DNA of 64,000 nucleotides, from assembly GCF_905171775.1 (NCBI RefSeq), contig NC_053489.1:251721008-251785007 (forward strand), in the 5' to 3' direction. Positions within the stretch are counted from its first letter, which is position 1. The number at the start of each line of letters is the position of its first letter. The stretch is from Rana temporaria. Its lineage: Eukaryota; Chordata; Amphibia; Anura; Ranidae. The notes under the pieces are model-generated. The model saw only the letters and a list, made by a program, of their open reading frames with translations, was not told the DNA's origin and made no database searches. This document shows positions 9,398 to 20,526 of this stretch, one piece after another. The position numbers were made by a program, and so were the translations under genes.

Positions 9398-9924
9398 TTA
9401 AAGGGGTTGTAAAGGCAAAATTTGTTCCACCTTAATGCATTCCATGCATTAAGGTGGAAATACATCCGACAATACCACCCCCCCCCCCCAGCCCCCGTTA
9501 TATTTTCCTGACCCCTTGAAAGTCCCACACTCGCCCCTGACATCCTTTTCGCCGTTTAGCCTGCCTGTTAATTGGCTACAGTGGATGGATTGAAATTGAA
9601 AGCAGCACAGTCATTGGCTGACGCTGCTGTCAATCACATCCAATGACGCGGCTCTCCGGGGGCGGGGTCCAGTAATACAGTTGGCGGCTATGGCCGCCAC
9701 TGTATCACGGGAGTGCACCCGCAATAACTCAACATCATGTGAGCTCGCTCGCATGAAGGTGTTGAGTCCTTGGGGGGGGGGGGGGGGGGGTGGCCGAGAC
9801 AGCCGCCGAGGGACTGCAGAAGACCAGGTTCAGGGCCACTCTGTGCAAAACAAGCTGTACAGTGGAGGTAAATATAACGTGTTTGTTATTTAACATTTTT
9901 TTTTTTATCTTTAGTGATCCTTTA
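9398..9924. repeat. Interspersed repeat, second copy of the 7835/45790 family
   Basis: Begins TTAAAGGGGTTGTAAAGG and ends with ...TTTAGTGATCCTTTAA, giving loosely inverted ends. It carries the GTGCAAAACAAGCTGTACAG hairpin block of the family, a long poly-C (9479-9490) and a long poly-G (9772-9790). Confidence 0.6.
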
Positions 9925-10232
9925 ATCTGCTATTGTGTTAGTGTTGAACTTGATACTGATACTAGTGTTGTTAGTGTTGTGATGGCCTCAGAGGCTGTCC
10001 ATGTTTTGGGAGGGATTTAATATTTATTATAGATTCTATATTATGGATTCTATAAAGATTGTATATACCCTTATTTGTTACCTGCGTGCAGGTATTTTTG
10101 CCAACTCTCGCATATTTGTTGTTTTTGTTCTATTTCTTGTTATCTCTTTTTCATTTGATTTTACATCGTTACCTGCTTGCAGGTCTGTTAACTATCACCA
10201 GTCCATTTTATGGTAGCGCTAAGTATACAGCA

Positions 10233-10568
10233 ATGTACCGTTCTAACGGAAAAGTGAAGGCAGGTAGAGGTCATGGTCATGGTCATGGTGGACATCTTGC
10301 TAAAAAAAGTGTCAAGAGCTCTGCTACTAGCTCTTCCTTAGATACTGCTGACACTGCTGCTGCCACAAACATATCGTCCACAACTGTGAGTGTCACTACC
10401 ACTGCCACCAGCAAAGCTAGTCCCACCACCACCAGTTCTACTAGTTTTCCTGTCAGACCACCAACATCTGCTCCCACTTTTGCTGCCAGTGCAGCTCCTT
10501 CTACTTCTACAGGTGTTATGGCTTCTTATTTTATGGCATATGCAAGAAAACTAGTATTACACAAGTGA
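10233..10568 (+). CDS. Unrecognised Ser/Thr/Ala-rich ORF
   Basis: An open frame of 111 codons from ATG 10233. It begins with a basic stretch and a Gly-His repeat (GHGHGHGGH), then a long Ser/Thr/Ala low-complexity tract. No transmembrane or catalytic motif is visible. The codon pattern is uneven and there is no promoter or splice evidence. It may be a fragment of a transposon ORF or a chance frame. I do not recognise it. Confidence 0.25.
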   Translation: MYRSNGKVKAGRGHGHGHGGHLAKKSVKSSATSSSLDTADTAAATNISSTTVSVTTTATSKASPTTTSSTSFPVRPPTSAPTFAASAAPSTSTGVMASYFMAYARKLVLHK

Positions 10569-10734
10569 AGCTGCCTTTACACTCCCCTCCACCACCAATG
10601 ACACTGCCAGTGCCACTGCCCAGCCCCCCAAAGAAGCATATGAGGGAAACAGCAGCAGAGACAGAGAGTGAGACTTTTTTTTGTTGCCCCAAGAGAAAAG
10701 TTCTACTGAGGGAGACAACCCTATGCAATGTGAA

Positions 10735-11340
10735 AAATATACTACAGCGCTAATTAAATAATCAATTCCACGTGCACCTAAATAAAAAAACAAATAATAT
10801 AGCTGCTATCTTGAGTGATACCAAATCCAAACAGTGAAACATATAAAATATAGATGCGCTAATATTAACTTAAAAGGTGATAAAACGTACAAAGAAAACT
10901 AATCAGGGAGAACACTCCATAAACTGTGAATTACTATAATGTCCTTAATTAGTGCACAGTGATTAGCAGGATTCCATGCAGGGAAAAAATCACTCTCTTC
11001 AATCTGAATGCTAATCCAGCCCTCCACCGCTGTGATCAGATGATACAGGCACTCACAGACAGGGATTGCATGAAAGAAAAGAGAAAAAACCTCTCATTGC
11101 GCAATATTCGATGACAGATCAAAAAGATGTAATCAGAGCATTGACATATGCACTCACGAATCCCCGCGTTCAGTAAAGCATGAAAACGCCACTCAGTATG
11201 CTGTTTCCTCAGCTCGATCCGATGCACTCGGATTCGATCGCAGGCTCCTCCCTACGCGTTACGTCACAGGCACGCGACTTACTCATGGGTTCCTCATGAC
11301 TTCTCATTCACAAATAAATATAAACAACTTCTTTCTGGGT
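10735..11340 (-). repeat. Possible Penelope-like 3' fragment
   Basis: On the minus strand this segment carries a TGAGGAACC...ACGCGTAGGGAGGAG arrangement like the one I associate with Penelope-type 3' ends elsewhere in this window (15222, 56750, 61003). It has no open frame of note. The assignment is inference by similarity of layout. Confidence 0.3.
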
Positions 11341-11464
11341 CAACATCATCCCATCTTTCTCAAACTCCCTCTATCACCAGCACCACCCAACTGCCACCCA
11401 CATATTCCCATTCTTCCCCCATCATGCAGTGGGGTCTGGGTTGGCCTTCCTGGTGTGTTCTACA

Positions 11465-11824
11465 GGGTGGGCCATTTAAATGGATACACCTTAATAAAAT
11501 GGGAATGGTTAGTATATGCGAGGGGGGAAACTTTTCAAGATGGGTGGTGACCATGGCGGCCATTTTGAAGTCGGCCATTTTGAATCCGACTTTTGTTTTT
11601 TCAATAGGAAGAGGGTCATGTGACACATCAAACTCATTGGGAATTTCACTCGAAAAACAATGGTGTTCTTGGTTTTAACGTAACTTTATTCTTTTATGAG
11701 TTATTTACAAGTTTCTGACCACTTATAAAATGTGTTCAATGTGCTCTCCAGTGACATGCGGCGAGTGCTACGCTGTGGGCTCTTGCTGAATGAAGCTAGG
11801 ACAGCCACTGATGTTTCTTCATTA
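11465..11824 (-). pseudogene. Internally deleted mariner-like transposon fragment
   Basis: The left part starts GGGTGGGCCATTTAAATGG, a terminus I recognise from a widespread vertebrate mariner-type element. At about 11740 the sequence jumps to a piece whose minus strand encodes KSPQRSTRRMSLES, typical of the N-terminal helix-turn-helix region of such transposases. The catalytic region and the other end are missing, so it cannot move itself. Confidence 0.6.
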
Positions 11825-12359
11825 GACCCCTTTCACACTGGATACGCCTATAGCGGAACGCTAAAATCGCGGTAAAACACTGCTATTTTACCGCGATTTT
11901 AACAATTTACTGTAAGTTTGGGTTCGAGTTCGGGTTCGGCAATGTAATGGCGCGCTGCAGGGCAGCCAATCAACATTTGTTTAACTTGTGTGACCTAGAA
12001 GCCATCACAGCCATGCCTACTAATGGCATGGCTGTGATTGGCCAGTGCAGCATGTGACCCAGCCTCTATATAAGCTAGAGGCACATAGCACAGCTCGTCA
12101 CTCTGCTTTAGATAGGGTAGGGAAAGGCTGCTGCTGCTCTGAGGGAGAGAATTAGATAGGAGTCAGACTGTCCTGCTTCAGAAATCAAATTACTCAGCGA
12201 TCTACATAGCACAGCAAGACACTCTGCATTAGATACTTTAGGGAAAGGTTCCTGGTTTTGCTTGTAGGGAGAGAAATAGAGAGGAGTCAGTCCTGCTTCA
12301 GAAATCATATTACACCAGCACTGCATATGTTACTGTGAGATACACCCTTTAGATACTTT

Positions 12360-14330
12360 TCTTCTATTGTGCTATTCAAAAAACATCCATTTAGGGCAAA
12401 AAAAAAAAAAAAAAAATTGCAGTGTTTCCACCATATCTGTAGGTGTGAGATAAACACTTTAGCTAGTGTTCTTCTATTGTACTATTCAAAAAAAAAAACA
12501 TTTAGGGACAAAAAATATATTTTGCAGTGTTTCCTCCAGTGTTTGCAGCGTTTCCTCCATATCTGTATGTGTGAGATAAACACTTTAGCTACTAATCTTC
12601 TGTTGTTCTATTCAAAAAACACCCATTTAGGGCAAAATATATATTTTGAAGTGTTTCCTCCAGTGTTTGCAGTGTTTCCTCCATATCTGTACGTGTGAGA
12701 TAAACACTTTAGCTAGTGTTCTTCTATTGTGCTATTAAAAAAAAAACATTTAGGGCCAAAAAATATATTTTGCAGTGTTTCCTCCAGTGTTTGCAGTGTT
12801 TCCTCCATATCTGTACGTGTGAGATAAACACTGTAGGGCAGATCCTCAAATAAATTACGCGGCGTATCTCTTGATACGCCACGTAATTTCGAATTTTGCG
12901 CGTCGTATCTTTGTTTTGGTATCTACAAAACAAGATACAACGGCATCTGTGTTAGATCCGACAGGCGTACGTCTTCGTACGCCGTCGGATCTTAGATGCA
13001 AATTTTCGGCGTCCGCTAGGTGGCGTTCACGTCGTAATCCGCGTCGAGTATGCAAATTAGCTATTTCCAACGATCCACGAACGTACGACCGGCCGTCGCA
13101 TTTTTTTTTACGTCGTTTCCGTTCTGCTTTTTTCGGCGTATAATTAAAGCTGCTATATGGTGGCGTACTCAATGTTAAGTATGGCCGTCGTTCCCGCGTC
13201 TAATTTTAAAATGTTTACGTCGTTTGCCTAAGTCGTCCGTGAATGGGGCTGGACGCCATTTACGTTCACGTTGAAAACAATGACGTCCTTGCGACGTCAT
13301 TTGGAGCAATGCACCCTGGGAGTTTTTACGGACGGCGCATGCGCAGTTCGTTCGGCGCGGGGACGCGCTTCATTTAAATGAAACACTCCCCCTACCCACC
13401 CAATTTGAATTCCGCCGCGAGAGATACACTACGCCGCCGTAACTTACGGCGCAAATTCGTTGAGGATTCAAACCAAAGCCAGGTAAGTTGCAGCGGCGAA
13501 GCGTATCTTACATCTGCGCCGGGCGCAGTGTATGTATGTGGATCTGCCCCTTTAGCTACTGTTCTTCTATTGTTCTATTCAAAAAACACCCATTTAGGGC
13601 AAAAAAAAAACACTTTAGCTACTGTTCTTCGATTGTTCTATTCAAAAAACACCCATTTAGGGCAAAAAAATTTATTTTGCAGTGTTTCCTCCAGTGTTTG
13701 CAGTGTTTCCTCCATATCTGTACGTGTGAGATAAACACTTTAGCTAGTGTTCTTCTATTGTGCTATTAAAACAAAACATTTAGGGCCAAAAAATATATTT
13801 TGCAGTGTTTCCTCCAGTGTTTGCAGTGTTTCCTCTATATCTGTACGTGTGAGATAAACACTTTAGCTACTGTTCTTCGATTGTTCTATTCAAAAAACAC
13901 CCATTTAGGGCAAAAAAATATAATCTCACACATACAGATATGGAGGAAACACTGCAAACACTGGAGTAAACACTGCAAAATATATTTTTTGGCCCTAAAT
14001 GTTTTTTTTTTTTTTTTAATAGCACAATAGAAGAACACTAGCTAAAGTGTTTATCTCACACTACAGATATGGAGGAAACACTGCAAAATATATTTTGCAG
14101 TGTTTCCTCCAGTGTTTGCAGTGTTTCCTCCATATCTGTACGTGTGAGATAAACACTTTAGCTAGTGTTCTTCTATTGTGCTATTAAAACAAAACATTTA
14201 GGGCCAAAAAATATATTTTGCAGTGTTTCCTCCAGTGTTTGCAGTGTTTCCTCTATATCTGTACGTGTGAGATACACACTTTACATACTGTTTTTCTATT
14301 GTGCTATTAAAAAAAAAAAATATTTAGGGC
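12360..14330. repeat. Tandem array of about 125-bp units, interrupted and partly inverted
   Basis: Units containing GTGAGATAAACACTTTAGCT and AGTGTTTCCTCCATATCTGT recur with about 125-bp spacing from 12360 to 12835 and again from 13550 to 14330. A 0.7-kb element separates the two blocks. One stretch (about 13918-14095) carries the units on the opposite strand. Open frames here are by-products of the repeats. Confidence 0.8.
12836..13550. mobile_element. TIR element inserted in the 125-bp array
   Basis: The ends GGGCAGATCC and GGATCTGCCC are perfect inverted repeats, and the array resumes on both sides. It is rich in CG-containing short palindromes such as TACGTCTTCGTACG. No transposase is visible and the target duplication is unresolved. 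Confidence 0.65.
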
Positions 14331-14785
14331 AAATAATTTTTTTTTTTGGTGCGTTTTTATTTTTATGTTTTTTATGTTATTTCCCTTTCCACATTTGTTT
14401 GCAGAGTACTTGCCATGCTCTTACCAACATTTTGCTGCCATTTGCAGCCCTCTATCCCTTTACATTTGTTTTTTAGAGACATTTTAGTACTGAAAAGTTT
14501 GGGTCCCTATTGACTTCAATGGGGTTCGGGTTCGGGGTCAAGTTCGGGTCAAGTTCGGGTCCCAAACCTGGACTTTTTTCCGAAGTTCGGCCAAACCCGT
14601 CGAAGCCGAACATCCAGGTGTCTGCTCAACTCCATCAGTAAGCTGTTCTGGTTGATTATCCACCGCTCGGATGATGGTGTAAAGCTTACTGAGGAGAAAC
14701 AGGAAGTGAGAAATTCAGACAACGAAAAAAAACATTTTGAAGGGAAATTGAAGGACAAGGTAAGTGAACCAACAATGCACTAGCT

Positions 14786-15125
14786 CAGGGGTCTCCAAAC
14801 TGTGGCCCGAGGGCCAGATGTGGCCCTTGGCTAGCCTTTATCCGGCCCTTGGGGCTTTATTCCTCCCACTGATGAGGCACTATCCTTCCCACTGACACCA
14901 ACAAGGGGGCACAATTTCTTTCACGGATACCAATGATGGGATACAATTACTCCTACTAATAGAGGCACTACTCCTTATCCTACTGACTGCAAACTCTGAG
15001 GCCATATTTATTCTCACCAATGGTGGGCCGTGACATTTTCTACCCCCGCTGGCCACAATCTGGCCCTCCTAAAGTCTGAAGGACAATAAACTGGCCCTTT
15101 AGTTTGAAAAGTTTGGAGAGCCCTG
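14786..15125. mobile_element. hAT-type MITE, 340 bp, with 8-bp target duplication
   Basis: TIRs CAGGGGTCTCCAAACTGTGG and a complementary right end (GTTTGGAGAGCCCTG) are flanked by perfect 8-bp duplications CACTAGCT at 14778-14785 and 15126-15133. The 8-bp size and CAGGG ends are hAT hallmarks. Confidence 0.9.
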
Positions 15126-15221
15126 CACTAGCTTAAAGGAACCTATTTAGAAAAAAATGAACCTTTACAACCCCTTTAAAGTGTTACTAAACCCACATCA
15201 TAAAAAAAACTATCAATAAAT

Positions 15222-15817
15222 GGTGAAGCAAAAAGATAAACTGCGCCAATACTAAAGAAAAAGTCCACAACAGTCCTCTGATGACATAAAGATTGTATGC
15301 GAGCAAATGAATAACATCAGGATATGCACCAGTGATTATGCAGCTATAGAGTAACCAGCTCAAAAGAGTCAATAAACAAACAATGATCCGTAAATGATAT
15401 CTGTAGACTGACACCACTGTGATTACACAAATGAAGTGCCCACCACCGTATTCAAATGGCTGCTTACCAGAGGGCAAGCACGAATATGCATTCGGCTATA
15501 GCCCAGCCGCGGCCTTTAACTTGTAAAAGAGTGATAGCACCAGGAAGCAGACTCTCACCCGGGATGTTCCTCAGCGTAACCTAGGGTCCTTCAACACAAC
15601 ATGCTTCACATAGCATGAAAGTAAGGAGAGGGACCATAGCGTGATACCTTAGAAACTGGTTTATTATTAAAAAGGAAATGTACTTACAAACAACAAGGAT
15701 AAAATCGCATGTAAAATTTGACGGCCGGCAATGTCAGGAGCCCTTCCTCCTCAAGACGACGTGGTGACCTCACTGCGCGCACTCCCAGATGCGTTTTGTC
15801 ATACACTGACGCTCTCA
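15222..15817 (-). repeat. Insertion 1: possible Penelope-like 3' fragment
   Basis: Flanked by AATGGT on both sides, consistent with a short target duplication, and absent from the paralogous copy at 48625. The minus strand has a CTTGAGGAGGAAGGG motif shared in style with Penelope-like ends. No ORF is of note. Confidence 0.45.
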
Positions 15818-15860
15818 ATGGTATTACATGCTGTTTATACTCACTCCATCACTATGAGAA

Positions 15861-16493
15861 TGTCAGGGATCGAATGGGAGACTTAATGAGGTAGGCCTCT
15901 CTTATATCTCCTGTCCTGGCTCCGCTGAAGGTGAGACAGAGGAAGCCGAAGGACAAGAGGGACACAAGTGCCTGGAGCAGGAGGTCCCGGGAGAACAGCT
16001 TGGCTGGGTTCAGCGGCCTGGAGTAGACTGTGATGAGCTGAGCAGGAACAGGTAACAGCCAGGCAGGTAACCACAAGTTAACAGCAACCAGGAACAAGGT
16101 CTCAGGGATAGCCAGGTTCGTCAGCATTGAGGTACCAAATCATAGACAGAGCCAGAGTCAGGAACGGAGCTGGGTCAGAGATGGGCATCAGTACAGGAAC
16201 AGAACACAGAGCCAAGGTCAAGAGCAACCTGGGTCTAAATACTGGGAGGACACACAGGATCAGAGCAGGATTCAGGAACACAGCTGAAGATCAGTCAGCA
16301 AAGCACAAGAGCCCAGACTCCCTTTAAATAGGCTATCTGGCGCCAAAAGGAATTAGGCTCATACGTGTGCGCGCGTGCTCGCACCTGTGCGCATGCGTGA
16401 CCGCAATTTGCGCGCCTGTGTGCCATTCGATGGCTAAGGCTATGTGCTTGTGCACGTCTGTGTGCAAAACGTCTCACAGGAGTTCCCTGACAG
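15861..16493 (-). mobile_element. Insertion 2: probable solo LTR, minus strand
   Basis: On the minus strand it starts TGTCAGGGAACTCC and ends ATCCCTGACA, so it has TG...CA termini with short inverted ends. It is flanked by GAGA on both sides and absent from the paralogous copy near 48665. No internal coding region is present. Confidence 0.6.
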
Positions 16494-16667
16494 AGATTTG
16501 TTTTCTATATTCTGCAAAAAAATAAAAACTGTTGCTCACTATCTCCACCTTCTGTTCATGTCCCCAGTTCAGCTAGGAATTTTGCAGCTGTGATGGCAAC
16601 TCTGCACATGCTCAGTTTTCAGTGAGTTCCCAAGGAAACTTTTAAAGCCAAAAAACTTTACTTTTCC

Positions 16668-18461
16668 ATGGTGATTAACAACGCAATGAATCGCCCACGC
16701 GAACTCTTCAGGATGGTCACCCAGACCATGAATCCGGGATGTCTTGAAGTCCCCACTTCAGACTCCCAAGAATTCTGCAATGAACTATCGGATTTCTTCA
16801 TCAACAAAATTGAAAAAATTTGGGTAAGTATTCGGCAAAACAATACTCCACTCAGCCCCCTCTTCAATCAAAACACCGACAGAAATCCTCTACAATCAAC
16901 TAAATTCACTTTGGAACCCATCTCCATCGATACCACCAAAAAATTCATTGGTGCGCTGCGGAACAGCACTGCACCCAACGACATCATTCCCACCAAGCTA
17001 CTGAAGGAATGTGCCGACATTCTGGCGCCTCCAATCACACTGCTTATAAATCAGTCATTCAAGGAAGGCATAGTGCCTTCCCTGCTGAAAGAGGGCACAA
17101 TCCTGCCGATCTTGAAAAAACCTAATTTGGATCCTATGGACCCAACTCACCGCCGTCCCATTACAGGTCTAAATGCTCTGTCCAAGATAATGGAGAAAGT
17201 GGTGGTAAATCAGCTGCAACAGCATCTGGATACCCACAACCTACTTGATCCATTCCAGTCCGGGTTCCGCCCCGGACACGGGACAGAAACGGCCTTACTG
17301 AAAATATGGGACGATGCGCTCGAGGCCGCAGACGAAGGAGAATCGTGTCTCCTGGTTCTGCTGGACCTAAGCGCAGCCTTCGACACAGTAGACCGTAAAT
17401 TGCTACTGAGACGACTCACAGAAGTCGCCGGAGTCACAGACGACGCTTTACCATGGTTCTCCTCTTTTCTCGGAAACCGATCACAAACAGTGAAACTGGG
17501 ATCTTTCACGTCAGAAAAACGCACGGTGCCTTGCGGGGTCCCCCAAGGATCCCCCCTATCACCGGTGCTGTTTAATATCTATCTTCGTCCTCTCTTTGAT
17601 ATTATCAGTAGCCAAGAACTACTTTATCACTCTTATGCAGACGACACGCAATTGTATTTTCGCATCTGCCACAAAAAGGATCATCATCTCAGATTAGAGA
17701 AATGTCTCTCTTCAATAGAAAACTGGATGACTAAGAGTTATCTCAAACTCAATAGCGCTAAAACAGAACTGTTCATCTTCGATGCCAGTCGGAAGAGACT
17801 ACCAGTAACAAACTGGACACCATCGCCCATTCTGGGACAAATCATCGCCCCTAGCTCCAAAGTCAAAAGTCTAGGAGTCACATTTGACACCTTCATGACT
17901 ATGGACGCACAAATAGGGTCAGTAGTCAGCGGGGCTCACCATTAGATGCGCCTACTACGCAGACTTATTCCATTTATCCCCAAAGAAGACGTAGCAGTCG
18001 TGGTGGGAACAATCGTGAATTCCAGACTGGACTTTGCAAATGCCCTTTACCTCGGGCTCCCCAAGTACCAAATCGCTCGTCTTCAAGTCGTACAGAATAC
18101 GGCCGCAAGACTTGTGACTGGGAAAAAATCTTGGGAATCAATCTCACCTTCACTGAGATCCCTTCACTGGTTGCCAGTGAAAGACATAATTGCATTCAAA
18201 GCACTCTGCCTGACACATAAGTGCATCCATGGGAAGGCTCCTAGATATCTATGCGACAAGATCAAACCGCACAATTGCAACCGCATTCTGCGTTCCACCG
18301 ACCAAAAATTGGTCATGGTTCCTAAAACCAAATACAAATCTAAAGGAGAAAGAAGGTTTGCTTTCCAGGGCCCCAGGCTTTGGAATGCTTTACCAACCAG
18401 CATTCGGTTGGAGCAAAACCACCTGTCTTTCAGAAGGCAGATCAAGACCCTGCTTTTCTGA
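16668..18461 (+). pseudogene. L2-clade LINE, 5'-truncated RT ORF with one stop codon
   Basis: The 3' portion of an L2-type non-LTR retrotransposon polymerase. It contains fingers and palm motifs RRPITGL, LLDLSAAFDTVD, GVPQGSPLSP and the catalytic SYADD (YADD at 17634-17645), then the C-terminal region with LHWLPV and GPRLWNALP. One in-frame TAG at 17943-17945 splits an otherwise continuous frame. The endonuclease domain is missing because of the 5' truncation usual for LINEs. The element ends at 18553 in a short ATTC repeat (about 18530-18553), the known style of L2 3' ends. The paralogous empty site near 48790 places the insertion at about 16631-18553. Confidence 0.92.
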
Positions 18462-19225
18462 TGGCATGAGACACAAACAACCAGCGCCCAGAGGCGATTC
18501 AGTTCGCATGTGCCGCGCTATATAAATTTTTCATTCATTCATTCATTCATTCCCATGCTAAGCATTTCCTCCCTTTCACATCTGAGCAGCCCATGTGACT
18601 ATAGAGTCACACATGTGGGCGTATGCACAGTGGTAAATGACAGCCCACTCCCTCCCTCCTCCTCCATGCCCACTAACCATCTTAACATAATGGAGGAGGG
18701 ATATAACATGTAGATTGATGAAGGCTTTACCTCCCTCTTTCCCTATTCTAAGACACAGGCTGGAGAGGCGTGTGCCAGCCTATGACTGGCAGAAATCTGC
18801 CCACACCTTGTTATTGCCAAAAAAGAATAAATATTTGATTTCAAATATATATTTGTATGACAATTTTTAAAACAGTTTGTTGATATTATGTATTTATTTT
18901 TACTCTGCATCCCAAAGGCTGTTTTTTGTTATTTTGAACATGTGACCAGCAGCAGAGGACTAGAAGCTCTTCCTGCTTATGTTTCCCTGCAGACAGACTG
19001 GGAAGAGTTGGGTCATGTGACAGCTGTATATCGATTAAGAAAAAGATACTTGGATTTTTTAAATTAAAATAAATACAATGCCACCATCCATATACAGAAA
19101 TAGAAGGGACAATGTAAATTAAACAGTGTGTGTTTAGTATCTTTTTAAGTTCCACCCGTGATCATACATTCTGTGTACTTAGAAAGAAGGAGGTGGGGAT
19201 GTAACAGCAATCTCTTGAAGCTTAA

Positions 19226-20203
19226 CCACTTGAGACCCGCGCTATTGACAAAAGACGTCAACAGCGCGGCTCTCAGGGGCCAACTGGACGTCTTTGGACA
19301 TCATTTGAAAGCATTACCCGCCGCGCCACTGGGGGGCGCGCAGCGGATAAACACTGTCCCGGCGCATAGCTGGGAAGCCGATGCGTGTACCTGGCGGCCG
19401 TGATGTCCGCCGGGTACACGCGATCGTCGGTAAGACAGCAGGGACGTGGAGCTCTGTGTGTAAACACAGAGCTCCACGTGCTGTCAGAGGAGAGGAGACC
19501 GATCTGTGTCTCTTGTACATAGAGACACAGCATCGGTCACCTCCCCCAGTCACCCCCCTCCCCCCACACAGTTAGAACACACCTAGGATACACATTTAAC
19601 CCCTTCCTCACCCCCTAGTGTTAACCCCTTCACTGCCAGTCACATTTATACAGTAATTAGTGCATTTTTATAGCACTGATCGCTGTATAAATGTGAATGG
19701 CACCAAATTTGTGTCAAAAGTGTCCGATACGTCCGTCGCAATATCGCAGTCCCAATAAAAATCGCAGATCGCCGCCATTACTAGTAAAAAAAAAATAATA
19801 AAAAAAAATCATAATTCTGTCCCCTATTTTGTAGGCGCTATAACTTTTTTTTTTTTTTTTTACAAAAATACGTAGAAAAATACGTATCGGCCTTAACTGA
19901 GAAAAAAAAATTGTTTTTTTTTTTTAAAAATGGGATATTTATTATAGCAACAAATAAAATATATATATATATATTTTTTTTTAAATTGTCGCTCTTTTTT
20001 TTGTTTATAGCGCAAAAAATTAAAACCGCAGAGGTGATCAAATACCACCAAAAGAAAGCTCTATTTGTGGGGAAAAAAGGACGTACATTTTGTTTGGGAG
20101 CCACGTCGCACGACCACGCAAATGTCAGTTAAAGCGACGCAGTGCCGTAAGCTGAAATTTCGCCTGGGAACGAAGGGGGTTTATGTGCCCAGTAAGCAAG
20201 TGG
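19226..20203. mobile_element. TTAA-flanked MITE-like element
   Basis: TTAA at 19222-19225 and 20204-20207 flank the ends CCACTTGAGACC and GCAAGTGG. It shares internal blocks with 8522 and 46349, including a CACATTTATACAGTAATTAG block. There is no transposase; the frames inside are AT-rich shadows. Confidence 0.75.
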
Positions 20204-20526
20204 TTAAAAGAACGCCTACCACTGTGAACAGTCATTTGCAGCTCACATCATGATCATGCGTACTGATCTCCCTCATTAAGTTCACCCCCTTATGCAAAGA
20301 ATCACTGGGAAGTATTCCTCTCAACACTGGCAATCAGCAAGCACGAGACTGGGCATCACCATGGATTGCATGGTATCAGAGGAAACAGGAAGTAAATGCT
20401 GGGGATTGGGAGTGAAGATGAAATGAAAACTAAGCAAAATAGCCTATTGATTACACAATAATATGAGTGGATGGCTTTAGCTTTCAAAAGTTTACAATCT
20501 CCTAGGGTCCATGCACACTCGCTTAA

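Larger units (their letters stand above)
11930..14640. mobile_element. Composite non-autonomous element around a tandem array
   Basis: Both flanks share GGGTTCGGGTTCGG-type sequence (11921-11940 and 14522-14560), which suggests related ends of one element enclosing the 125-bp tandem array and a nested TIR element. There is no coding sequence. Boundaries are approximate. Confidence 0.4.
15174..19150. mobile_element. TIR element enlarged by three insertions
   Basis: The ends TTAAAGTGTTACTAAAC and GTTTAGTATCTTTTTAA are inverted. A shorter copy at 48583-49060 runs uninterrupted through points where this copy has extra DNA at 15222-15817, 15861-16493 and 16631-18553, which identifies those as later insertions. 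Confidence 0.7.
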
